Assembly: GCA_965199945.1 (NCBI GenBank)
Contig: OZ241354.1
Coordinates: 4,154,001 to 4,218,000 of the forward strand
DNA: 64,000 bases
Source of the DNA: VXYL01 sp965199945
GTDB lineage: Bacteria > Pseudomonadota > Gammaproteobacteria > Pseudomonadales > Azotimanducaceae
Direction of reading: 5' to 3'
In this document: one piece after another, positions 33,308 through 41,230 of the stretch
Layout: every line of letters begins with the position of its first letter
Position numbering within the stretch: position 1 is the first letter of the stretch
The notes under the pieces: generated by a model
Databases searched by the model: none
Seen by the model: only the letters and a program-made list of their open reading frames with translations
Told to the model about the DNA's origin: nothing
Made by a program: the position numbers and the translations under genes

Positions 33308-35410
33308 TCACGGCGCCGCAACGAGGCGAAGCTCGTGCTCCCAGAACCGGTGGTAGCCGTCGCGCCCAACGCTCTCGAACTGTCCGGTGCGAATGGCGGC
33401 GATGGGATAGGCGGGCAGCAGGCGCGAAGCGGCGCAGCGATGGACCGCGCCAAGGCGCCGGCGGCGCCAGTGCCAGCCGTCGTCGACCAGCCGGAAGTCG
33501 AGGTTCTCGAACCCGTCGCGGCGGCTGGAAGCAGGCAGATCGGCCGCATCGACAGGTTCGACGTGGACGAAGACCATCGGCTCGAAAGCCGAGCAGCGCT
33601 CCTTCACATACAGCAGGCGCCGGTAGTGCAGATAGATGTCGAAAGGGCCGCGATAGAGCAGACGCGCCCCGGCGACGATGCGCGCCAAGCGAGCATCTGC
33701 TTCTCGGTCGTACGAGAACCGCGGGAAGCGCTCCGCAACCCAGTCGATGCTTGGTGCGTCGAACGGCATCCACAACCCCGGGCGCAGCTCGACCGCGTAG
33801 GTGCCGTAGCGCAGCGCCTGCCGCTCGTCCGTCGCCGCCTTTCCCACGGCGAAGTTGACACCGCGCTGCCGCAGGTGGCCCGGCGGCGGGGCGCGGTCGT
33901 GCCCCCAAATGCGGTTGTCGTTGCTGGCCGTCACCGGATTGCGGGCGATGGTCTTGTCCGTCAGACCGTAGTAGTCCACAAACCGCAGAGCGGCCAAGGC
34001 GTACGGCAGCCGGCCGGCGGGGCGGACCAGCGCCACCGCGTCTTCCGGGAGGACGCCGCGCGGCACGGCGGCATAGCCGACCGGCTGCTTGGAGCGGATG
34101 GCGTGCTGCCACGTCTTGTCCTGCATGAGGGCGCCGAGGCGCGCGTGCAGAGCAGCGAGTGTGGCCAGGCCGGGCAGCTTGGAGACCGCCCACGCCGCCG
34201 GCGCCGAACGCAGGTTCGTCTTGACGGCGTCCTGCAAGTAGATGCCCCCGAGGAGCGCGACCGTCTGCAGCGCGTTCGCCTGCATCAAGGCGACGGCGAA
34301 GACGGCGAGGGGCCAAGCGCTTGGCGGAAGACGCCAGCGCGGCAAGGCGGTCTTCAGCCGGAAGCCCAGCCTCGCGGCGCCAACCGCCGCCGGCACCGCC
34401 AGCAGCGGCCAGTAGACGTCGAGTGGACGCAGGTGAAGGTAGTCGCCGCCGATGCGCGCGACGTACGCCATGTGGACGCCGACGCACAGCAGCGGTAGTG
34501 CGAACGCGAAGTCGCCTCGGAAAGCCCCGCCCAGCTTGGCGAGGCCCCGCTGGCCGTTGCGCCGCCAGTTCCCCAGCAGCGCCAGCAACGCCAGCCCAAG
34601 CAGCACGTGCAGCCCGGTCTCCAGGGCCGCCATCGCCAGATAGGGCAGTCCCCTCCCGTACCACGGCCTGACGTACTTGGCGTAGTAGGTGTTCGGCAGC
34701 CACTCCCCGTAGTAGCCGTAGCGGAACAGATAGTGGCCCGCGACGATCAGCAGGCACGGCACGACCAGGCAGGCAGCATCGCCCCGCCAAGGCCGCCGAT
34801 CCTCGCCAAGGCCGCGCCGCGCCCCGAACCAGGCGAAGCAGCAGAGCGCGAACAGCGGGCCTTCGGGGCGCGTGAGCGCGGCGGCGCCGAGGCTTGCGGA
34901 AGCGAGCAGCAGCGCCGCTCGGCTGTGCGGGCGGGCGCTGGTCAAGGCCACCGCCAGCGCCACGAAAAGCGTGAACTGCCGGGTCTCCAAGCCGCCGCCG
35001 GAGGTCCACACGCCGAAGGCGGCGCTGGCGCACAGCAAGCCGAGCGCCATCCACGCCGTCAAGCGCCGCGCCTCGAGACCAGGCAGGTGGAAGGCCCACC
35101 ATAGAACCGTCGCGATGGTCGCCGCCGTGCAGAGCACCGACAGCCACGGCGCGTAGACGTCCGGCGGGACGCCCGTCAGCCGCCACAGCGCGGCGAGTTC
35201 GAGCACCCAGAGGAAGTTGGTATAGCCTTCGACGCGCTCGCCCGGATTGAAGACGAGGCCGTGGCCCTCCAGCAGATTGCGGGCGTAGCGAAAGCTGATG
35301 TAGGCGTCGTCGATCGTGAACCAGCCGAGGCCGGCCAGCACGGCCAGAACCGCCAGCCACGGCAGGCACGCGCCGATGAAGAGGAGCCGCCCGCGCACGG
35401 CCGGCGTCAC
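33308..35410 (-). CDS. Membrane glycosyltransferase, AftB-like (GT-C)
   Basis: A 700-residue protein with about ten transmembrane helices in the first 470 residues and a soluble C-terminal part. After the first helix the loop FTIDDAYISFRYARNLLEGH, VFNPGERVEGYTNFLWVLEL carries the acidic pair typical of GT-C enzymes and resembles the mycobacterial terminal arabinofuranosyltransferase AftB. Start: GTG at 35410 overlaps the stop of the DprE2-like gene (GTGA); the long upstream extension of the frame is a shadow. It is the last gene of a four-gene operon that would make a polyprenyl-phosphoryl pentose donor, so it likely transfers D-arabinofuranose or a related sugar on the periplasmic side. The function is inferred from context and motif. 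Confidence 0.8.
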   Translation of the reverse strand: MTPAVRGRLLFIGACLPWLAVLAVLAGLGWFTIDDAYISFRYARNLLEGHGLVFNPGERVEGYTNFLWVLELAALWRLTGVPPDVYAPWLSVLCTAATIATVLWWAFHLPGLEARRLTAWMALGLLCASAAFGVWTSGGGLETRQFTLFVALAVALTSARPHSRAALLLASASLGAAALTRPEGPLFALCCFAWFGARRGLGEDRRPWRGDAACLVVPCLLIVAGHYLFRYGYYGEWLPNTYYAKYVRPWYGRGLPYLAMAALETGLHVLLGLALLALLGNWRRNGQRGLAKLGGAFRGDFAFALPLLCVGVHMAYVARIGGDYLHLRPLDVYWPLLAVPAAVGAARLGFRLKTALPRWRLPPSAWPLAVFAVALMQANALQTVALLGGIYLQDAVKTNLRSAPAAWAVSKLPGLATLAALHARLGALMQDKTWQHAIRSKQPVGYAAVPRGVLPEDAVALVRPAGRLPYALAALRFVDYYGLTDKTIARNPVTASNDNRIWGHDRAPPPGHLRQRGVNFAVGKAATDERQALRYGTYAVELRPGLWMPFDAPSIDWVAERFPRFSYDREADARLARIVAGARLLYRGPFDIYLHYRRLLYVKERCSAFEPMVFVHVEPVDAADLPASSRRDGFENLDFRLVDDGWHWRRRRLGAVHRCAASRLLPAYPIAAIRTGQFESVGRDGYHRFWEHELRLVAAP

Positions 35411-36144
35411 AGCGACATCCGCTTGAACAGCCCCTCCGGCAGTGCGCGAATCAACAACATGACGAACTTCCAGATCGGGCGCACATAGACCACGTCGCGG
35501 CGCCGATCCGCCGCCGAGACGATGGCCCGCGCCGCCTCTTCGGGGCTCGCGGTGAGGAGCGGCGGCAAGTCCATGCCGGCGGTCATCCGCGTGTCCACGA
35601 ATCCGGGCTTGACGGTCGCCACGTGAACGCCGCGCCGCGCCAGCCGGCTGCGCAGGCCCGAGAGGAAGGCGGTCATGCCCGCCTTCGCCGAACCGTAGAC
35701 GTAGTTGGCGGCGCGTCCACGATCCCCCGCAACCGAGGCCACGCCGACCAAGACGCCGCTGCCGCGTTCCTCGAAGCGTTCGGCCAAAGCGCCGAGCAGC
35801 AGGGCTGGCGCGGTGTAGTTGGTACGCATCACCCGCGCCGCGGCTTGCGTGTCGCGCTGGCTCTGGGCCTGGTCGCCAAGCAGTCCGACGAGACACACGG
35901 CCAAGTCCGGCAGTGGATCGAGGCGATCGACCAGCGAGCCGCCCTCAAGCGCGTCCCATTCCACCACTTGCGGCGTCTTGCCGCTGCGCACTTCGATGTC
36001 GCGCGCTTCGCGGGCGAGGGCGCTCGCGTCTCGGCCAGAGAGCTGCAGCGCCCAGCCCTGCGCCGCCAAGAGCCGCGCGGTTTCCCGCCCGATGTCCGAG
36101 GTCGCGCCGATCACCAGCGCTGTGCCGACAAACCGTTCCGCCAT
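35407..36144 (-). CDS. SDR family oxidoreductase, DprE2-like
   Basis: The 245-residue SDR has the nucleotide-binding motif ALVIGATSDIGRETARLLAA at the start, catalytic serine in VLVGVASVAGDRGRAANY and the tyrosine-lysine pair in YVYGSAKAGMTAFLSGLRSR. The C-terminus PIWKFVMLLIRALPEGLFKR is a membrane-associating helix typical of DprE2, which reduces decaprenyl-phosphoryl-2-keto-ribose to the arabinose form. It begins 6 bp after the DprE1-like gene and its stop overlaps the AftB-like start, so the order DprE1-DprE2-transferase fits the pathway. Assignment rests on motif plus neighbours. Confidence 0.85.
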   Translation of the reverse strand: MAERFVGTALVIGATSDIGRETARLLAAQGWALQLSGRDASALAREARDIEVRSGKTPQVVEWDALEGGSLVDRLDPLPDLAVCLVGLLGDQAQSQRDTQAAARVMRTNYTAPALLLGALAERFEERGSGVLVGVASVAGDRGRAANYVYGSAKAGMTAFLSGLRSRLARRGVHVATVKPGFVDTRMTAGMDLPPLLTASPEEAARAIVSAADRRRDVVYVRPIWKFVMLLIRALPEGLFKRMSL

Positions 36145-36150
36145 CGATGC

Positions 36151-37494
36151 CTACGCCGCGCAGTCCAAGGCCAGGCGCTGCGACAGAAGGGAGGAGAACT
36201 TCGGCACCGCGCCATTGGCCTGCCGGCGCACGGCGTTGAAGGCCGCGCAGTTCGGATAGCCCTGCCGCAGCCGCTCCCCGCTCGAGCCGGCGTCCTTGGC
36301 GAGATAGATCCGTCCGCCGCGCGCATGGGCGATGTCGTCGAGCGCGTCGAGCAGCTCCAGCGTTCCGCTGCGCATCGGGAAGTCCAAGGCCAGCGTGTAG
36401 CCCTCCAGCGGGAACGACATCATGCCCTCGCCTTGGCCGCCGAGGAGCTTGAGAACCGCAAGGAACGACCCGTTGCCGCTCTCGGCCACCACCTCGAGCA
36501 GCTCGGCGAGTGCTGCTGGCCCCTCCGCCTTGGGCACGACGCATTGAAACTGCACGAAGCCGCGGCGTCCGTACAGCCGGTTCCACGCGCCGATGCCGTC
36601 CAGCGGAAAGAAGAAAGGCGCGAGATGTACCGGGCGCTGGCCGCCCAAGGTGCGGTGGCGCGCGTAGTAAAGGGCGTTGCCGAGCCGCATGGTGGCGCGG
36701 TTCAGGAGCACGGAAGGCGCGTCGAAAGGCACCGTCGACCCGCTTCGGCGCGGCCATCCCAAGGGCGACTCGCCGAGCCCCGCCGGCAGAGCGCCCCGCT
36801 CCATGACGCGCCCGCGCGAGAGCACCGAACGCCCCAGGTTGGCGCCTCTCGCCATGCAATCGACCCAGGCGACGGTGTATTGCCACGCGCTCGACTCCTC
36901 GAACAGCGCCAAGGTGGCGTCGAGATCCGCCGTCGGCAGCGACTCCGCCATCACGAAGGCGGTCTCAATGCGCCGCAGCCGAAAACTGGCGGCGAGGATG
37001 ATGCCGGTGAGACCCATGCCGCCGATGGTGGCGCGAAACAGCTCGCCGTGCTGCGTCCTGCTGCACTCTCGAACGTCGCCGTCGGCAGTGGCCAAGGTGA
37101 ACGACTCGACGCTCGCGCCGAATCCGCCGTCGCAGTGGTGGTTCTTGCCGTGGATGTCGGCGGCGATCATGCCGCCGACGGTCACGAAGCGCGTGCCGGG
37201 CACGGCATGCGGCAACCAGCCGCGCGGCACGAAGGTGCGCAGGATGTCGCCAAGCAGCACGCCAGCTTCGCAGGCGAGCAGGCCCGTCTGTTCGTCGAAT
37301 GCGAGCAGCCGGTCCATCGGCAGCATGGAGAGCGTCAAGGCCGGATTGAGCGCCGCGTCGCCGTAGGCGCGCCCGTTGCCGCGCGCGATCAGCGTCTCGC
37401 TGGCGGCGATGAACCGTGCCGCCTCTTCGCCCTGCCGCAGATGTTCGAGGCGGCACTCCTCTAAGGGGTACCGACCCCAGCCGTGCAGTTCCAT
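36151..37494 (-). CDS. FAD-binding oxidoreductase, DprE1-like
   Basis: The 447-residue enzyme has the vanillyl-alcohol-oxidase-type FAD site: LIARGNGRAYGDAALNPALT, TRFVTVGGMIAADIHGKNHH and ATIGGMGLTGIILAASFRLR. The C-terminal region contains IYLAKDAGSSGERLRQGYPN, matching the DprE1 active-site lysine region. DprE1 oxidises decaprenyl-phosphoryl-ribose at C2. The mycobacterial residue Cys387, target of benzothiazinones, lies in a CVDFP context; here the same place reads ALDFP, so the cysteine is absent. It starts 3 bp after the UbiA-type gene. Together with the downstream SDR it would form the two-step epimerase. Confidence 0.87.
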   Translation of the reverse strand: MELHGWGRYPLEECRLEHLRQGEEAARFIAASETLIARGNGRAYGDAALNPALTLSMLPMDRLLAFDEQTGLLACEAGVLLGDILRTFVPRGWLPHAVPGTRFVTVGGMIAADIHGKNHHCDGGFGASVESFTLATADGDVRECSRTQHGELFRATIGGMGLTGIILAASFRLRRIETAFVMAESLPTADLDATLALFEESSAWQYTVAWVDCMARGANLGRSVLSRGRVMERGALPAGLGESPLGWPRRSGSTVPFDAPSVLLNRATMRLGNALYYARHRTLGGQRPVHLAPFFFPLDGIGAWNRLYGRRGFVQFQCVVPKAEGPAALAELLEVVAESGNGSFLAVLKLLGGQGEGMMSFPLEGYTLALDFPMRSGTLELLDALDDIAHARGGRIYLAKDAGSSGERLRQGYPNCAAFNAVRRQANGAVPKFSSLLSQRLALDCAA

Positions 37495-37497
37495 CCG

Positions 37498-38913
37498 CTA
37501 CAGCGCGGCGACGAAGACCACGACCGCCACCGCGCCAAGCATCCAGCCGGCCGGGTCCTTCGCCGCGAACACCACCGGGTCGTCCGCAATGGCGCCGCGA
37601 TTGGCGAGCACCCCGAGGCGGCCAAGCCACCAGAGCAGCAGCGGACAAATCGGCCAGAGGTATTCGGGCCGCGTGTAGAGCGCGTTCACGTCCGCGCTTT
37701 GCAGATAGATGGCCAGCACGACGATGGAAGCGATGCCGCTCGCGGCCCCGAACGCGGCGAGCACGCTGCGGTCGCCGCCGCCGTAGCCGCGGTCGCCAAC
37801 GGCGAAGGCGGCCTCTTCGCCCCTGGTGGCGAGTTCCTGCTGGCGCTTGGCCACCGCCAGCGCCAGGAAGACGAACAGGAAGAACGCGAGGAACCAAGGC
37901 GAAGGCACGACGGCTGCTGCCGCCGCCCCGGCAAGCGCGCGAATCCCGTGCAGCACGGCCAGCGCCACGACATCGGCGACCACGCGGCGCCTCAGCGCCA
38001 GCGCGTAGCACCAACTCAAGCCCAGATAGGCCAAGGTCCAAGCGCCAGCGGCCGAGGACAGACTGAACGCAAGCCCCACGCCGCCAACCGCCAAGGCGAC
38101 GCTGGTGGCGAGGGCGACCCAAGGCGAGACCCTGCCCGCGGCCAAGGCGCGCTGCCGCTTGTTGGGGTGACGACGGTCATGGGGCATGTCGAGCACGTCG
38201 TTGAGGAGATAGGTCGCCGAAGCGCACGTGCAGAGGGCCAGGAAGACGCCTGCCGCCAGCGCGTAGACCGCGGGACTCGTCACATGGGCGGCGACAAGCG
38301 GCGCGAACACCAGCAGGTTCTTCACCCAATGGTGCGGCCGCCAGGATTGGAAGTAGTCTCTCCAGCCGCCCCCGAAACCCGCAAGCAGCCGTGTCGCTTC
38401 GCCGGTGCCGTGCAGCCGTCTTGCCAGCGAGTCGGACAGGTCCACCCCAATCGCGCAGCGGGCATGTTCCCACACCGCGAGATCGCGCCACTCGTTGCCG
38501 ACGTAGTCGAAGCCGCGCTCGCCGAAGTGCTCGACCAGCGCCTCCGCCTTCGCGCGCCCGGTGAGATTCGTCCGCCCATCCGAGGCGAGCACGCCGGTGA
38601 CGCCGAGCTTGTCGGCCAAGGGCGCGACCGCCAGCGCGTCGGAACCCGTCGCCAGCCAGACTTCCCGTCCCTCGGCCTTGGCGGCGTCGATTTCGTCCAC
38701 CACCAAGGTGTTCAGCACGAGCCCGTCCACGGGCAGGGGCGCTCTTTCGGCGACTCTTCTCTTCAGTCCGGCGCGTCCTCGGACGGCCCAAACCGGCAGC
38801 GAGAACAAGCGCAGCGGAGACGCCGCCAGCAGCCGCGCCATGCCTTCCGCAAGCAGGTCGCCGCCGACCAGCGTGCCGTCCACGTCGACGACCAGCGCTA
38901 CATCGCCGTTCAT
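37498..38913 (-). CDS. HAD phosphatase-UbiA prenyltransferase fusion (DPPR-synthase-like)
   Basis: The 471-residue protein has an N-terminal HAD domain (about 1-185: VVDVDGTLVGGDLLAEGMAR with the DxD nucleophile, VWLATGSDA, and FDYVGNEWRDLAVWEHA) and a C-terminal UbiA membrane domain (about 190-471). The UbiA motif YLLNDVLDMPHDRRHPNKRQ matches decaprenyl-phosphate phosphoribosyltransferase, and ADVVALAVLHGIRALAGAAA is the second aspartate region. The UbiA part could make polyprenyl-phosphoryl-5-phosphoribose and the HAD part remove the 5-phosphate. ATG 38913 is chosen at the HAD start. It heads the operon with DprE1-, DprE2- and AftB-like genes, spacing 3 bp to the next. Confidence 0.87.
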   Translation of the reverse strand: MNGDVALVVDVDGTLVGGDLLAEGMARLLAASPLRLFSLPVWAVRGRAGLKRRVAERAPLPVDGLVLNTLVVDEIDAAKAEGREVWLATGSDALAVAPLADKLGVTGVLASDGRTNLTGRAKAEALVEHFGERGFDYVGNEWRDLAVWEHARCAIGVDLSDSLARRLHGTGEATRLLAGFGGGWRDYFQSWRPHHWVKNLLVFAPLVAAHVTSPAVYALAAGVFLALCTCASATYLLNDVLDMPHDRRHPNKRQRALAAGRVSPWVALATSVALAVGGVGLAFSLSSAAGAWTLAYLGLSWCYALALRRRVVADVVALAVLHGIRALAGAAAAAVVPSPWFLAFFLFVFLALAVAKRQQELATRGEEAAFAVGDRGYGGGDRSVLAAFGAASGIASIVVLAIYLQSADVNALYTRPEYLWPICPLLLWWLGRLGVLANRGAIADDPVVFAAKDPAGWMLGAVAVVVFVAAL

Positions 38914-39182
38914 GGATGGGCCGCTCGTTCGATGCAGCAGGGACTGCAGGCGGCCCCGTTCCGCGCTTGGGCCGGGTGCCAGACGCCCAACGGCCCTGTC
39001 CCATGCCGAATCGCCCAGCGAAGCCACTCCTTGGCGAGGGCGAGCCCGTCGTTTGTCCGAAGCCTCGTGGAATGCGGCACGTCTACCCGCAAGCGAAAGA
39101 GAATCGAGTCGCGAAGACTACCGCGATTGAAGCTGGCGTTCCCGCCGCCCGCCAACTTCGACGCAAGGCAGCGGCGCCCAGG

Positions 39183-41204
39183 TCACGCTGCAAGGTGCGT
39201 TTCGCGCAAAGAGCGGATCTCGTCGCGCACCGCCGCCGCGTCCTCGAACTCCAGATTCTTGGCGTGTTCGAGCATCCGCGTCTCCAAGTCCGCGATCAGC
39301 TTGCCGAGCGCCTTTGGATCGCCGTCGAACGGCTGCTGCGCCGGTTGCGCGGCCTTGCGTCCGGCGCCGCCTCGGGAACGCGGGGCGCCGGGGGCGGCGC
39401 GGGCGCCTTCCATCACGTCGGCGACGGCCTTGACCACCGAGCGCGGCACGATGCCGTGCTTCTTGTTGAAGGCGAGTTGCTTGTCGCGGCGGCGGTTGGT
39501 CTCGTCGATGGCCGCCTGCATCGAGCCGGTCATGTCGTCGGCGTAGAGGATGGCGCGGCCATGCAGGTTGCGGGCGGCGCGGCCAATGGTCTGGATCAGC
39601 GACCGTTCGGCGCGCAGAAAGCCCTCCTTGTCCGCATCGAGGATCGCCACCAGCGACACCTCGGGCATGTCCAAGCCCTCGCGCAGCAGGTTGATGCCCA
39701 CCAGCACGTCGAACTTGCCGAGGCGCAGGTCGCGCACGATCTCCATGCGCTCCACGGTGTCGATGTCCGAGTGCAGATAGCGCACGCGCACGCCGTGTTC
39801 GTCCAGGTAGTCCGTGAGGTCTTCGGCCATGCGCTTGGTGAGGGTGGTCACGAGCACGCGCTCGCCGTCAGCCACGGTGCGGCGGATTTCCTCGAACAGG
39901 TCGTCCACCTGGGTGGAGGCCGGGCGCACTTCCACTTGCGGGTCCACCAGTCCGGTCGGCCGCACCACCTGTTCTACCACGCTGTCCGCACGCTCGCCTT
40001 CGTAGGGGCCCGGCGTCGCCGAAACGAAGATCGCCTGGGGCGCCAGCGCCTCCCACTCGTCGAAGCGCAAGGGGCGGTTGTCGAGCGCCGAGGGCAGGCG
40101 GAAGCCGTACTCCACCAGCGTCTCCTTGCGCGAGCGGTCGCCTTTGTACATGCCGCCGATCTGCGGCACGGTGACGTGGGATTCGTCGATGACCAAGAGC
40201 GCGTTCTTCGGCAGGTAGTCGAACAGCGTCGGCGGCGGTTCGCCGGCGGCGCGGCCGGAGAGATAGCGCGAGTAGTTCTCGATGCCGCTGCAATAGCCGA
40301 GCTCGCGGATCATCTCCATGTCGAAGCGCGTGCGCTGTTCCAGGCGCTGCGCTTCCACCAGCTTGTTGGCGTTCTTCAAGACCTCGAGCCGCTCGGCGAG
40401 CTCCTCCTGCACCTGGTCGATCACGCCGAGGATGCGTTCCCGGGGCGTCACGTAGTGCGTCTTCGGGAAGACCGTGTAGCGCGGCAGGCGGCTCAAGACC
40501 TCGCCGGTGAGCGGGTCGAAGGTGGAGATGTTGTCGATCTCGTCGTCGAAGAGCTCCACGCGCACGGCGTCCTTCTCCGATTCGGCGGGGAAGACGTCGA
40601 TCACGTCGCCGCGCACGCGGTAGGTGCCGCGCTGGAACGCCATGTCGTTGCGCGTGTATTGCAGTTCGGCCAAGCGGCGCAGCACGTAGCGCTGATCCAC
40701 GCGGTCGCCGCGGTCGAGGTGCAGCACCATGCGCAGGTAGGACTGCGGATCGCCGAGGCCGTAGATGGCCGACACCGAGGCCACGATCACCGTATCCCGC
40801 CGTTCCAGCAGCGCCTTGGTGGCGGAGAGGCGCATCTGCTCGATGTGCGCGTTCACCGAGGCGTCCTTCTCGATGTAGGTGTCCGAAGAGGGAACGTAGG
40901 CTTCCGGCTGGTAGTAGTCGTAGTAGGAGACGAAGTACTCCACCGCATTGCGCGGAAAGAACTCGCGGAACTCGCCGTAGAGCTGCGCCGCGAGCGTCTT
41001 GTTCGGCGCCAGCACGAGGGTCGGCCGCTGCACCGCGGCGATGACGTTGGCGATGGCGAAGGTCTTGCCGGAGCCGGTGACGCCAAGCAGCGTCTGGGAC
41101 GCGAGCCCGGACTGCACGCCGCCCACGAGTTCGGCGATGGCCGTCGGCTGGTCGCCGGCCGGGCGGTAGTCGGCAACGACCTTGAACTCGCTGACGGACT
41201 GCAC
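39183..41204 (-). CDS. uvrB: UvrABC system protein B
   Basis: UvrB is the helicase-like damage verifier of nucleotide excision repair. The 673-residue protein has all expected parts: LLGVTGSGKTFAIANVIA (Walker A), the beta-hairpin region VEYFVSYYDYYQPEAYVP, LLVIDESHVTVPQIGGMYKG (Walker B), FVSATPGPYE, helicase motifs HSDIDTVERMEIVRDLR and GINLLREGLDMPEV, QTIGRAARN, and a C-terminal UVR domain (LIADLETRMLEHAKNLEFED). The true start is GTG 41204, preceded by GAAGGAGCG; a much longer open frame through this gene to 42974 is a shadow of the PQQ gene. It is 26 bp from the PQQ dehydrogenase, in the same direction. Confidence 0.97.
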   Translation of the reverse strand: MQSVSEFKVVADYRPAGDQPTAIAELVGGVQSGLASQTLLGVTGSGKTFAIANVIAAVQRPTLVLAPNKTLAAQLYGEFREFFPRNAVEYFVSYYDYYQPEAYVPSSDTYIEKDASVNAHIEQMRLSATKALLERRDTVIVASVSAIYGLGDPQSYLRMVLHLDRGDRVDQRYVLRRLAELQYTRNDMAFQRGTYRVRGDVIDVFPAESEKDAVRVELFDDEIDNISTFDPLTGEVLSRLPRYTVFPKTHYVTPRERILGVIDQVQEELAERLEVLKNANKLVEAQRLEQRTRFDMEMIRELGYCSGIENYSRYLSGRAAGEPPPTLFDYLPKNALLVIDESHVTVPQIGGMYKGDRSRKETLVEYGFRLPSALDNRPLRFDEWEALAPQAIFVSATPGPYEGERADSVVEQVVRPTGLVDPQVEVRPASTQVDDLFEEIRRTVADGERVLVTTLTKRMAEDLTDYLDEHGVRVRYLHSDIDTVERMEIVRDLRLGKFDVLVGINLLREGLDMPEVSLVAILDADKEGFLRAERSLIQTIGRAARNLHGRAILYADDMTGSMQAAIDETNRRRDKQLAFNKKHGIVPRSVVKAVADVMEGARAAPGAPRSRGGAGRKAAQPAQQPFDGDPKALGKLIADLETRMLEHAKNLEFEDAAAVRDEIRSLRETHLAA

Positions 41205-41230
41205 GCGACGCTCCTTCGCTTGCAGACCGG

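Noticed and set aside
33308..35896. N-terminal extension of the AftB-like gene to 35896
   Set aside because: The added residues are a shadow of the DprE2-like gene; the GTG at 35410 overlapping its stop is the sensible start.
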